Of a stretch of 64,000 nucleotides of DNA, positions 43,835 through 53,086 are shown piece after piece. Under the pieces are notes generated by a model that saw only the letters and a list, made by a program, of their open reading frames with translations, was not told the DNA's origin and ran no database searches. Where the stretch lies: contig NZ_CP036261.1 in NCBI RefSeq assembly GCF_007741475.1, positions 6,573,798 through 6,637,797 of the forward strand, in the 5' to 3' direction. Source of the stretch: Rosistilla ulvae. GTDB lineage: Bacteria > Planctomycetota > Planctomycetia > Pirellulales > Pirellulaceae. The translations under genes were made by a program, and so were the position numbers. Positions within the stretch are counted from its first letter, which is position 1. Every line of letters starts with the position of its first letter.

Positions 43835-45381
43835 ACGATGTAGATCTCCTGCAACCGACCGGTTCCCAAACGGGCAGCGTCGCGAACCGGGCCCGACGGG
43901 GCCTCTTTCAATTCCTCTCGCCACTCGCGTGCGGCGTCTCCTAAAGCGTGCCGCAGAAAAGCGGCGATCTGAATCCGAACGGTTAAATGATCCTGAGCAT
44001 AAATTTGGCGAAGCGCATCGAGCAAACCATCGATCAGCCCCAAGGCGGCCGCCGCTTCGACAGCCCGGCAACGAACATCGATCATCGGGTGCTTGAGCCC
44101 ATCGATCACACTCTGCTCCAATTCGGGATCGATCAAGCCCATCACGGGGGCAAGGTTGGCCAGATCTGCAAAAGTCAAATCGGACTGGGATGCGAGGAAA
44201 GTGGAGACCGACAAGTTAGCCAGCGATTGACGGATCGTCTCCTGCACATGCTCGCAAGGGAAATCGAGTAATTGGATCTGCCGCCACAACAAAATATCGA
44301 AGACCGCTTCGTATCGGGCATCGCTGTCCATCGCGCGAGCGATTTGAATCGCTTCGGACTTGAGGACCGAAAGCGGCAACGGCCCCATCTGACGCAGAAC
44401 CGCCGTTGCAACTCGGAGCGCATCGTCGTCTCCGGTTTCTATCGCTCGGATCGCCGTTTCTCGAACGATCTGCGAATCGGTCGCCAATCGATGGACGACG
44501 TACAATAATGCCGCGCGCTGATCGCCCGCGGTCCCGGCGAAGAGATCTCCGACGGTCTCAAACGCCGCCATCGGCCGCAGACTTTCCAACTGGCGAAGCG
44601 TCCGCGTCGTGGGCGTCGGCCCGACGTGACGCAACAAAGCATCGCGGAATGCTTGATCGTCGCGCGACTTCAAAATCGGCACGACCGGATCGGGAATCCG
44701 ACTCTTGGAAACCCAACCGACCAGCAGATCGATGACGCCACGATTGGGCGAACGCAATAAACGACGCGCCAACGTATCGGCCGATTTGCCGTTTGCGTCG
44801 AGCATCGCCAGCAGTATTGAATCGCTCCAGACCGCCACGTTCAAGAACGCATCGATCAGTTCTTCGCGGTGATGAAAATCGATCGATCGAACCGAAATCG
44901 CCAAGCGTTCCAAGACGGTGCGACGGATCGGCCTGCGATCGTGTTGGTCCCGCACCCCAGCGCCCAACGATTGCGTCATCGACAAGACCGCTTGCAGCGA
45001 GCGTTTCTGCAGCTGGGGATCGGGCGAGGCTTCGGCCAGACGAATCAATTCGGGTAGCGTTTCATGGATGCTCAACTGAGCGGCCACGTCGACAGCCGAT
45101 GCCAGTTGCGAATCGGCCCCCTTCTCCAACGCATTGGTGACAAACATCCCAAATTTGGAACTGCATTCACCAACCAATTGTCGCTCGGCCCCCTTCATCT
45201 CGCCCCACAGACTCAACAGCTCTTCGAATGCAAGATCCGAATCGCGCTGGATCAACGCGGTGATCGAACACCGCCGCGCTCGCGGTCCCGCGGTGCGGAA
45301 TGTTTCCGTCAACACATCGACGGCGGCAACATTAGGCGTACCGCCGAGGTATTCATAGGTTAATGAAAGGCAACTACTCAT
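43831..45381 (-). CDS. HEAT-repeat protein of unknown function
   Basis: From ATG 45381 (MSSCLSLTYEYLGGTPN) the product has 516 residues; the frame is open further upstream (to 45525), so the start is not certain. It is almost wholly helical with HEAT-like repeats, for example RRSITALI-type units near 40-60, GLKHPMIDVRCRAVEAAAAL near 430-450 and VRIQIAAFLRHALGD near 470-485. No catalytic motif or signal peptide is present, so it is probably a cytoplasmic scaffold. Its stop overlaps the next gene's start by four bases. It diverges from the potassium transporter gene. Confidence 0.72.
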   Translation of the reverse strand: MSSCLSLTYEYLGGTPNVAAVDVLTETFRTAGPRARRCSITALIQRDSDLAFEELLSLWGEMKGAERQLVGECSSKFGMFVTNALEKGADSQLASAVDVAAQLSIHETLPELIRLAEASPDPQLQKRSLQAVLSMTQSLGAGVRDQHDRRPIRRTVLERLAISVRSIDFHHREELIDAFLNVAVWSDSILLAMLDANGKSADTLARRLLRSPNRGVIDLLVGWVSKSRIPDPVVPILKSRDDQAFRDALLRHVGPTPTTRTLRQLESLRPMAAFETVGDLFAGTAGDQRAALLYVVHRLATDSQIVRETAIRAIETGDDDALRVATAVLRQMGPLPLSVLKSEAIQIARAMDSDARYEAVFDILLWRQIQLLDFPCEHVQETIRQSLANLSVSTFLASQSDLTFADLANLAPVMGLIDPELEQSVIDGLKHPMIDVRCRAVEAAAALGLIDGLLDALRQIYAQDHLTVRIQIAAFLRHALGDAAREWREELKEAPSGPVRDAARLGTGRLQEIYIV

Positions 45382-45786
45382 CGATCGTCTTTGGGTTGTT
45401 GTGGCTTTGGCGATTCCATCAACAAGGGCTTCGGGAAGCCCGTAGGGGCGCGGACATTTTCCCGACTCAATAGTTATCGCTTTCCCCATCGCTGAAGTTG
45501 ACCTGAGCTTCACCATTGTGCGCAATCGCGCAACTCACCTGCCGTGCAGATCGGAGAACCGTTAGAAACATTAGAAAATCGTGACACACACGGTCTGCCG
45601 CGACGATCGTGGGGAAGCACCGCAATAGCCGACGCAGCCCAAATACGGATAAAGAAACCGCCATTACGGGGGCACGCGACCGCCCCCTGCCACCCCAGCT
45701 ATTTTCCCGGACGGTGCTAAACAAAACGCGCTCGTTCGCAGATAATGCGTCCGGAATTCACTGGACCGCCTGTCAGAGTAAGCTTC
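45382..45786. other. Divergent intergenic region (HEAT-repeat gene / TrkH gene)
   Basis: The 405 bases carry the presumed promoters of both genes; up to 144 of them could be the 5' end of the HEAT gene if an upstream start is used. The leftward frame upstream of 45381 looks unlike the rest of the protein. Nothing else is supported. Confidence 0.35.
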
Positions 45787-47442
45787 ATGAATTATCGTCT
45801 GCTGTGCCGATTGCTGGGCATCGTCTGTGTATTGATCGGTGGTTCGATGCTGTTCAGCCTCCCCTGGGCGCTGCCGGGATTGGCCAATCGAACCGGAGCG
45901 GAGGCACCGGGGATCGAGGCGGTCGAGTGGAACGGCGTTGTGGCACTGCTGGGATCGGTCGCCGTCTGCGCGTTGTTTGGCGCGATTTTGATCCGCACCG
46001 GAAGGTCCAGCAAAGGGGCCGCGCTGTTTCAAAAAGAGGCGATGGCGGTCGTGGGGCTCAGTTGGGTGCTGGCGACGGTTCTCGGAGCGCTGCCGTTTTG
46101 GTTCAGCCGCACGCAGATCCGTCCGGGCGAACCGGTCACCTTCATCGAATCGATGTTCGAGGCACAATCGGGATTCAGCACCACCGGGGCGACGGTGCTG
46201 ACCAATCTGGAAAACCCCGACATGGTCCCGTACTGCATCCTGTTCTGGCGCAGCAGCACCCACTTTCTCGGCGGTCTGGGAATCGTCGTTCTGTTCGTCG
46301 CGATCCTGGGGCAGGGATCTGCCGGCAAAGCGATGATGCGAGCCGAGATGCCGGGGCCGACCAAAGAGGGAAGCATGCCGCGGATGCAAGCGACAGCGTG
46401 GGCCTTCGCCGGAATCTACATCGGTTTGAATCTGATCCTGATCCTGATCTATCGGATCGAAGGGATGTCGATGTTCGACGCCGTCTGCCACGGTTTTGGG
46501 ACGATGGCGACCGGCGGCTTCAGCACCTGGAACGCCAGTCTGGGGCATTTCAATAGCGCGGCGATCGACTACACCACGATCGTATTTATGATCCTCGCCG
46601 GGACAAATTTCACGCTGCTGTATCTGTCGCTCTTCGACAGTCCCCGACGCTTGTTCCGCGATACCGAGTGGCGATTTTATCTCGGCATAATCGGTGTCCT
46701 CTCGGCCCTGATCATCTTCTTTGGGATGCGGCACCACGACGCCGGCTTCGATACGTTCAGCAGTTCGCTGCGATACAGTCTGTTCCAAGTCGTCTCGGTA
46801 ATCACAACAACCGGCTACGGCACCGGCGACTTCGACAACTGGAACAACTTCGGCCGCGGCAGCTTGCTGCTGCTGATGTTTGTCGGCGGTTGTGCGGGCA
46901 GCACCGGCGGCGGACTGAAAGTCATCCGGCACGTGTTGTTCTACAAGATCCTGTTGTTAGAAGTCGAACGCGTGCATCACCCCCGCGTCGTCCGACCGCT
47001 GACGCTGGGGGGCAGCCCGACCGAAGATCAAGAGCTGCGGAAATCGATCCCCGTCTACTTCTGCTTGATCCTGGGGATCTTCATCGCATCGTGGTTGATT
47101 CTGATCACCTTCGAACCCTCCACGACTTGGGGCGCCGACCTGAATCGGATCGCTGCGGTTGCCGAGGTGATGGAGGAGGCCGACCCGGCAGCCGATTCGA
47201 ACGTCACGCGGCGCGAGCTGAAAGAACATACGCTCGATGAAAAACTGCTCGATTGCGCCAGCGCCGTCGCCGCGACGCTGAACAACATCGGCCCCGGATT
47301 GGGCGTCACCGGTCCGACAAAAAACTACGCCGGCTTCAGCCAAGGAGGCAAGCTGTTGTTCGTCTGGCTGATGATGCTCGGACGCGTCGAAGTCTTCAGC
47401 GTCCTAGTCCTACTGATGCCATCGTTCTGGCGCCGTTTTTAA
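45787..47442 (+). CDS. trkH: TrkH-type potassium uptake protein
   Basis: ATG 45787 gives 551 residues with about ten transmembrane helices arranged as four M1-P-M2 units. The four selectivity-loop glycines are seen in [33 protein letters not shown] and LNNIGPGLG. After [15 protein letters not shown] comes a long cytoplasmic or periplasmic stretch with an acidic insert ([20 protein letters not shown]) ahead of the fourth filter. It is the membrane-spanning subunit of a Trk/Ktr K+ uptake system; the cytoplasmic NAD-binding TrkA/KtrA partner is not in the window. A 14-residue longer start is possible but unneeded. Confidence 0.92.
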   Translation: MNYRLLCRLLGIVCVLIGGSMLFSLPWALPGLANRTGAEAPGIEAVEWNGVVALLGSVAVCALFGAILIRTGRSSKGAALFQKEAMAVVGLSWVLATVLGALPFWFSRTQIRPGEPVTFIESMFEAQSGFSTTGATVLTNLENPDMVPYCILFWRSSTHFLGGLGIVVLFVAILGQGSAGKAMMRAEMPGPTKEGSMPRMQATAWAFAGIYIGLNLILILIYRIEGMSMFDAVCHGFGTMATGGFSTWNASLGHFNSAAIDYTTIVFMILAGTNFTLLYLSLFDSPRRLFRDTEWRFYLGIIGVLSALIIFFGMRHHDAGFDTFSSSLRYSLFQVVSVITTTGYGTGDFDNWNNFGRGSLLLLMFVGGCAGSTGGGLKVIRHVLFYKILLLEVERVHHPRVVRPLTLGGSPTEDQELRKSIPVYFCLILGIFIASWLILITFEPSTTWGADLNRIAAVAEVMEEADPAADSNVTRRELKEHTLDEKLLDCASAVAATLNNIGPGLGVTGPTKNYAGFSQGGKLLFVWLMMLGRVEVFSVLVLLMPSFWRRF

Positions 47443-47485
47443 TACGACATCCGCAATCTCGATTGCACCGAATGTTCGAGAAGTT

Positions 47486-47558
47486 AAAACGCAGAGTAAA
47501 GGAGATCGCAGAGGCCGCCGCGACCACAACTCTGCGATCTCTACCACTCTGCGTTTTT
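47486..47558 (+). terminator. Long two-segment hairpin with T-run after trkH
   Basis: AAAACGCAGAGT (47486-47497) pairs with ACTCTGCGTTTT (47546-47557), and GAGATCGCAGAG (47502-47513) with CTCTGCGATCTC (47530-47541). This gives 24 perfect base pairs interrupted by a 4 x 4 internal loop and closed by a 16-base loop. A T-run ends the 3' arm. It lies 44 bases beyond the trkH stop and can act as terminator; its unusual length suggests a mobile or repeated element reused as one. Confidence 0.75.
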
Positions 47559-47699
47559 ATCCTAGCCCGAGCCGAAAACTAGCCCTCGGGGCATCTGCTT
47601 GCTTGATCGGGGCTTCGCGTCGATACTAGAGTCTCACGGTCGCCAACCTCCCATTGGCAAACGCGATTCCCACCTCCAGTCCTGTACGCGGTACTCCAA

Positions 47700-48851
47700 A
47701 TGTCCACCACTTCCGATACTTTTGACCAGCTGATCGCCTGCCGCGAAGACCCCGCTTCGGTGCTGTCGCACTTGGTCGATCACTACCGCACCGAACGACT
47801 GCCACACGAATTGTTCGAAACGCTGAAGCTGCAGACTCGTCTGAAACTCGGCTTGCCACTGTTCAGCACCGACAACGATCCGCCGGCGGGCGAGGAACTG
47901 GATCGGCAGATGGAGATGGGGCTGATCGACGCATGCCGCGAGGTCGGCCAAATGTTGATGCAGGAGGGGCGGATCGCCGAGGGGTGGATGTATCTGCGGC
48001 CAGTCGGCAATCTACCGCTAGTTGCCGAAATGATGCGCGACATCCAACCGAACGAAGAGAACACCGACGACCTGGTCCAAGTGCTGTTGCACGAAGGCGT
48101 CGACATCGCTCGCGGTTATCAGTTGATCCTCGAGAACAACGGTACCTGCAACAGCATCACCACCTTCGAGCAATCGATCATCGGCCGTCCGCCTGCGGAA
48201 CAGCGCCCCGCTGCATCGCTGTTGTTGGATCATGTCTACAACGAACTGGTCGAATCGGTCCGCAGCGACATCGAGCAGCGGGAAGGGACGCCGCCGGAAT
48301 CGAACAACATCGTCGAACTGATCGCCGATCGCGGCTGGTTGTTCTCCGACAACGGCTACCACATCGACACGACTCACCTCGCGTCGACGATCCGATTTGC
48401 GCGCGTCCTAGACGATCCCGCTCAGCTCCGCCGCGCATGGGAGATGACGCAGTACGGCCGCAAATTGAATCGCCAGTTTCAGTATCCCGGCGATGAACCG
48501 TTCGCTGATTTCTACAGCAGCCACGACCTCTATTTTTCGGTCCTGCTGGGAGAGAAGGTCGACGAAGGGATCGCTTACTTTGAACGCAAAGTTCGCAACG
48601 TCGACATGCTGGAAAAGGGGACCGGTCCGATCGAGACCTACGTCGAACTGTTGGACCGTGTCGGTCGCCCAGCCGAAGCGCTCGCCGCGGCGGTGGAGTA
48701 CACTCCCGCAGAAGTCCCCGCGACGCGCGTGGTGCCGCTGATGCTGGAGCTTGCCAAAAAGGGAGCTGGATACGAACCGATCCAGGACTTCTGCAAAGCC
48801 CGCGGCGACCTGCTGGGCTATGCCGCAGCGCTGATCAACCCCACGCAGTGA
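47700..48851 (+). CDS. Cytoplasmic helical protein of unknown function
   Basis: ATG 47700 has no clear ribosome site. The 383 residues have no signal peptide or membrane helix. Segments include FETLKLQTRLKLGLPLF (about 39-55), EGWMYLRPVGNLPLVAEMM (about 94-112), NGTCNSITTFEQSI (about 144-157) and the C-terminal EPIQDFCKARGDLLGYAAAL. The pattern is helical repeat-like in the second half. I do not recognise a family. A tiny membrane-protein gene follows 10 bases later. Confidence 0.7.
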   Translation: MSTTSDTFDQLIACREDPASVLSHLVDHYRTERLPHELFETLKLQTRLKLGLPLFSTDNDPPAGEELDRQMEMGLIDACREVGQMLMQEGRIAEGWMYLRPVGNLPLVAEMMRDIQPNEENTDDLVQVLLHEGVDIARGYQLILENNGTCNSITTFEQSIIGRPPAEQRPAASLLLDHVYNELVESVRSDIEQREGTPPESNNIVELIADRGWLFSDNGYHIDTTHLASTIRFARVLDDPAQLRRAWEMTQYGRKLNRQFQYPGDEPFADFYSSHDLYFSVLLGEKVDEGIAYFERKVRNVDMLEKGTGPIETYVELLDRVGRPAEALAAAVEYTPAEVPATRVVPLMLELAKKGAGYEPIQDFCKARGDLLGYAAALINPTQ

Positions 48852-48861
48852 GCCTTGCGTG

Positions 48862-49065
48862 ATGGTGATTGCAGGCTTTTTATTCATTCTGGCGATACTC
48901 GGCCTCGAATTGGCTATGGGTGTCGCCGTCTTTGGTTTCACCGGCGGCAAGGCGGTTGTGGTCCGCGCCGACGATCCGGGCAAATTCTGGTTTTCGATCG
49001 TCCTCCAACTGATCTTCGGCCTCGCTCTGCCAGCCGCATTGTGCCTTGGAAGCCTGCAGCTGTAA
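48862..49065 (+). CDS. Small two-helix membrane protein
   Basis: ATG 48862 (or GTG 48859) gives 67 residues with helices VIAGFLFILAILGLELAMGV and FSIVLQLIFGLALPAALCL around a short polar loop (RADDPGKFW). It lies 10 bases after the preceding gene on the same strand, probably in its operon. The function is unknown; hydrophobic ORFs this short can arise by chance, but position and start context favour a real gene. Confidence 0.55.
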   Translation: MVIAGFLFILAILGLELAMGVAVFGFTGGKAVVVRADDPGKFWFSIVLQLIFGLALPAALCLGSLQL

Positions 49066-49322
49066 GACCTATTAGCTCTTCGCTAACGCGAAAATCGTAA
49101 GCATTCGACTGCGTTGCGCGGCATTTTGGCGAGCGGCTCCGTTGGCATTGCGAGCTATTAGGATCTTGCATCGGGATTGGCGTGGTTCGTACAATTGATG
49201 GACTCCTTGGGGAAAATCCCCTACCGCGAACATCCAGCTAACGCAGCGGCCCCCACCCCAAGCGAGCCATGCCTGCCGGACAGACTCCTCCCAAATTCTA
49301 AAAGATTCCCACCACGTCGCCG

Positions 49323-51629
49323 ATGCTCAAATCCCCCTCTGTTCCATTGCGGTCACCGCAGCGCGGGATCGCGTTAGCGATCTGTCTGTTGTTCTCAGCA
49401 GCGACATCCGCGGCAGAGGATCCCGCCGCGCTGGTGAAACGCGGCAAACAGTTGTACGTCGCGCAGTGCGCTTCGTGCCACGGCGACCAAGGGCAGGGTG
49501 TTAACGAGCGCTACGAAGAACCGTTGTACGGCGATCTGGCAGCCGAGGATCTAGCCCGCGTGATCCATGAGACGATGCCCGACGAGAAGCCCGAGGAGTG
49601 TGTCGATCAAGACGCGTTGGCGGTCGCCGAATATATGATCGGCCAATTTTATACCGCCGAAGCGCGAGCGAAGAACCAACCGCCGCGGATCACGCTCTCG
49701 CGACTGACCGTGGAACAATACGACAACGTGCTGAGCGACTTGGTCAGCCACAACGATCGGATCCAGCTGCCCAAAGGCAAGCCGGGTTTGAAGGCTCAGT
49801 ACTACAACGCGCGGAACACTAAAGCCGACAAGTTGGTGATCGAGCGAGTCGATCCGAAGATCAAATTCGATTTCGGTCAGGGGAGCCCCGACGAGAAGAT
49901 TGGTAAGGAAGAGTTTTCGATCAACTGGAGCGGATTGGTGATCGCCGACGAGACGGGCGACTACGAATTCACCGTCGCCACTGGCAACGGCGTCAAGTTG
50001 TATGTCAACGACGATCGCAAGCCGTTGATCGATGGCTGGGTCAGCAGCGGCGGAGAACGACGCGAGTTGACCGAATCGATTCATCTGTTGGGAGGCCGCA
50101 GCTATCGGCTGAAGCTAAATTTCTTCAAGCATCGCGACAAATCGGCGTCGGTCGAACTGATGTGGAAACCGCCGCATCGCCCGCGGCAAGTGATCCCGTC
50201 GCGCAGCTTGCGCGATCAATACACGCGCCCGTTGTTTGTCTCGACCACGCCGCTGCCTCCTGACGACGCCAGCTTTGGTTTTCCGCGCGGCACCGCAGTC
50301 TCCAAATCGTGGGACGAAGCGACGACCGCAGCGGCAGTCGACGCGGCAGCGGCGATCGTCGCCCAGATCGACCGACTGGCAAAAACCAAGCCAGACGCTG
50401 CCGACCGCCGCGAAAAGATCATCCAATACTGCGGACAGTTCGTCGAGCGAGCGTTCCGCCGACCGTTGGACGACGAGCAGCGGAAGTTCTTTGTCGAATC
50501 GCAATTTGCCGCAACCGATGAGATCGGCGAAGCGGTGAAGCGATGCGTGATCCTGACGCTCAAATCGCCAAGGTTCTTGTACCCGACAACTCCGTTTGGC
50601 GAAGTCGACAGCTACGACGTGGCATCCCAAATTTCGTTTGGCCTGTGGGATTCGATCCCCGACCAAAGGTTGCTGAAGGTCGCCAAAGATGGCCAACTGA
50701 TGAAACCCGACGCCGTGCGGAAAGAGGTCGTCGCGGCGGTCGGCGACGCGCGGACGCGGGCGAAACTGAGAGGCTTCTTCCGACGCTGGCTTTCGTTGGA
50801 ACGAGCCGAGGAGATGTCGAAGGACAGCGAACAATACCCTCAGTTCTCGCCCGAATTGGTAGCCGACCTGCGGCTTTCGTTGGATCTATTTTTGGAAGAT
50901 GTCTTCTGGGGCGACGCTCCCGATTACCGCCGACTGCTGTTGTCCGACACGATGTACGTCAATCAACGGATCGCCGATTTTTATAAGATCCCGCATCCGA
51001 AGGACAAAGATTCCGACGACGGCGAACGATTTGTCTCGGTCTCGCTGAAGGGAGAACCACGGGCCGGCGTGGTCACGCATCCGTTGGTCCTTTCGGCCTT
51101 GGCGTATCACAACGACACCTCGCCGATCCATCGCGGGGTGTTTGTCACGCGGAACCTGCTGGGACGCGTGCTCAATCCACCGCCGATCGCAACGGTATTC
51201 GAAGCGGCGGCGTTTGATCCACACCTGACGATGCGCGAGAAGGTTTCCGAACTGACCAAGTCGTCGCAGTGCCAAGGTTGCCACCACGTGATCAACCCGC
51301 TCGGATTCAGCTTGGAAAACTACGATGCCGTGGGGCAATATCGAACGACCGAAAAGGATCGCAAGATCGAAGCGGCGTCGGATTACAAATCGGTCTCCGG
51401 AAAAGTCATCCGTCTCGAAGGCGCACGCGACCTGGCGCTGCATGCGGCCGAAAGCGAAGCGGCTCAGAAGGGCTTCATTCGCCAATTGTTTGAACACCTG
51501 ATCAAACAACCCCCGGCCGCCTATGGTGCGGACACGTTGGATCGATTGCACGCCAGCTTTGTCGAGAACAACTTCAACGTCCGCGAGTTGATGGTCGATA
51601 TCGTAACGATCGCCGCGGTGCATCGTTAA
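49323..51629 (+). CDS. Cytochrome c / PA14 / DUF1592-DUF1588-DUF1585 protein
   Basis: The 768-residue product has a signal peptide (IALAICLLFSAATSAA) and a c-type haem site CASCH (49-53). A PA14 domain (about 150-290, KLYVNDDRKPLIDGW) follows, then DUF1595 (about 360-420, QFVERAFRRPLDDEQ), DUF1592 (about 430-555), DUF1588 (about 565-650, THPLVLSALAYHNDTSPIHR) with a second CQGCH near 650, and DUF1585 (about 690-765). This multidomain type is a planctomycete hallmark, exported and thought to act in redox-linked polysaccharide metabolism, though no reaction is proven. PA14 suggests glycan binding. The DUF1552 gene follows by 60 bases. Confidence 0.92.
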   Translation: MLKSPSVPLRSPQRGIALAICLLFSAATSAAEDPAALVKRGKQLYVAQCASCHGDQGQGVNERYEEPLYGDLAAEDLARVIHETMPDEKPEECVDQDALAVAEYMIGQFYTAEARAKNQPPRITLSRLTVEQYDNVLSDLVSHNDRIQLPKGKPGLKAQYYNARNTKADKLVIERVDPKIKFDFGQGSPDEKIGKEEFSINWSGLVIADETGDYEFTVATGNGVKLYVNDDRKPLIDGWVSSGGERRELTESIHLLGGRSYRLKLNFFKHRDKSASVELMWKPPHRPRQVIPSRSLRDQYTRPLFVSTTPLPPDDASFGFPRGTAVSKSWDEATTAAAVDAAAAIVAQIDRLAKTKPDAADRREKIIQYCGQFVERAFRRPLDDEQRKFFVESQFAATDEIGEAVKRCVILTLKSPRFLYPTTPFGEVDSYDVASQISFGLWDSIPDQRLLKVAKDGQLMKPDAVRKEVVAAVGDARTRAKLRGFFRRWLSLERAEEMSKDSEQYPQFSPELVADLRLSLDLFLEDVFWGDAPDYRRLLLSDTMYVNQRIADFYKIPHPKDKDSDDGERFVSVSLKGEPRAGVVTHPLVLSALAYHNDTSPIHRGVFVTRNLLGRVLNPPPIATVFEAAAFDPHLTMREKVSELTKSSQCQGCHHVINPLGFSLENYDAVGQYRTTEKDRKIEAASDYKSVSGKVIRLEGARDLALHAAESEAAQKGFIRQLFEHLIKQPPAAYGADTLDRLHASFVENNFNVRELMVDIVTIAAVHR

Positions 51630-51692
51630 CGACAGACCGATCGGCTGGATCGAACGCTACAAAAACGCAAACCCTTTCGAAAGGATCGTGTG

Positions 51693-53018
51693 ATGAATCA
51701 TCGAAACCTAGGACGTCGAGAACTGTTGCGCAAGCTGGGTGTCTCGGCTGCCGCGATTCCGTTTTTGAGCAATCTGCCCAGCATCGCGTCGGCTGAAAAA
51801 GTGAACCGCCGCAAGCAGCGACTGGTGATCATGTTCAGCCCCAACGGGACGATCCCCGATGAATTCTGGCCCGATCAAGAGGGTTCCGACTTTGAGCTGA
51901 AACGCATCCTCGCTCCGCTGGAACCCTACAAAGATCGACTGCTGACGCTGCACGGCATCTGCAACAAAGTCAAGGGTGACGGCGACAGCCACATGCGTGG
52001 GATGAGTTGCCTGTTGACGGGAACGCATCTGTTTCCGGGAAACATCCAAGGCGGTTCGCACACGCCGGCCGGCTGGGCTAGCGGTATTTCGATCGATCAA
52101 GAGATCAAAAACTTTCTGCAGAGCAATCCCGAAACGCAGACCCGATTCGGCGAACTGCTGTTTGGCGTCAACGTCGGCGACCGCGCCGATCCTTGGACTC
52201 GGCTCAGCTACGCCGGCCCCAACAAACCTGTCGCACCGATCGAAGATCCCTACCGGATGTTCGAAAAGATGTACGGACGCGTCGAGGACCAGGCGACGAT
52301 TCGCAGCGTCTTGGACAGCGTGCAAGAAGACCTTCGCCGCGTCCGCGGGCTGATCAGCCGCGAGGACCGCCGTCTGTTGGACGAACACGAATCGTTTGTC
52401 CGCGAGATGGAGAAGGAACTAAAAGCCGGCGGCAAGCAGACCTACGCCGTCAGCGTTCCCGAACTGGAATCGGGAGTCAAAAACGAAAACGACAACGCGC
52501 CGCTGCTGGGCAAGATGCAGATCGAATTGATGGTCAACGGTCTGGCCAACGACATGAATCGCGTCGCGGTGCTGCAGTACACCAAAAGCGTTGGCGGTGC
52601 CCGGATGAACTGGCTGGGGATCGACGAGAACCACCACTCGCTGTCGCACGAACCGGACGACAACAAAGCCGCCAAAGAAAAGTTGGTGAAGATCAACACA
52701 TGGTTCTGCGAGCAACTGGTTTATCTAGCCAAGCGGCTCGACGAAACGCCCGAACCGGGTGGTCAGGGATCGCTGTTAGACAACACAACGATCGTCTGGA
52801 CAAACGAACTGGGCAAGGGGAACTCTCACACGCTGAACAACATCCCATTTGTGATGCTCGGCGGCGGGCTGGGCTTCAAAATGGGCCGCTCGCTGAAATA
52901 CAACAAACAGAACCACAATCGTTTGTTGGCAGCGATCGCCAATGGAATGGGACACGAAATCACTACTTTTGGAGATCCCAATTTGTGTGGCGATGGCGTG
53001 TTGACCGACTTATCATAA
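51693..53018 (+). CDS. DUF1552 protein with Tat-like signal
   Basis: ATG 51693 (a GTG lies one codon earlier) gives 441 residues. The N-terminus [20 protein letters not shown] carries a twin-arginine-type motif, so folded export is likely. Typical DUF1552 segments are [14 protein letters not shown] (about 48-61), [19 protein letters not shown] (about 87-105), [10 protein letters not shown] and [22 protein letters not shown]1552 genes nearly always follow DUF1592-type cytochromes in planctomycetes, as here; the proteins resemble sulfatase/phosphatase-type folds but the activity is unknown. Confidence 0.92.
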   Translation: MNHRNLGRRELLRKLGVSAAAIPFLSNLPSIASAEKVNRRKQRLVIMFSPNGTIPDEFWPDQEGSDFELKRILAPLEPYKDRLLTLHGICNKVKGDGDSHMRGMSCLLTGTHLFPGNIQGGSHTPAGWASGISIDQEIKNFLQSNPETQTRFGELLFGVNVGDRADPWTRLSYAGPNKPVAPIEDPYRMFEKMYGRVEDQATIRSVLDSVQEDLRRVRGLISREDRRLLDEHESFVREMEKELKAGGKQTYAVSVPELESGVKNENDNAPLLGKMQIELMVNGLANDMNRVAVLQYTKSVGGARMNWLGIDENHHSLSHEPDDNKAAKEKLVKINTWFCEQLVYLAKRLDETPEPGGQGSLLDNTTIVWTNELGKGNSHTLNNIPFVMLGGGLGFKMGRSLKYNKQNHNRLLAAIANGMGHEITTFGDPNLCGDGVLTDLS

Positions 53019-53086
53019 ACGTGCATTCACACAACAGCGTTCATAAGAAGAACGAATCCAATACCCCAACATAGGATTTTCATATC

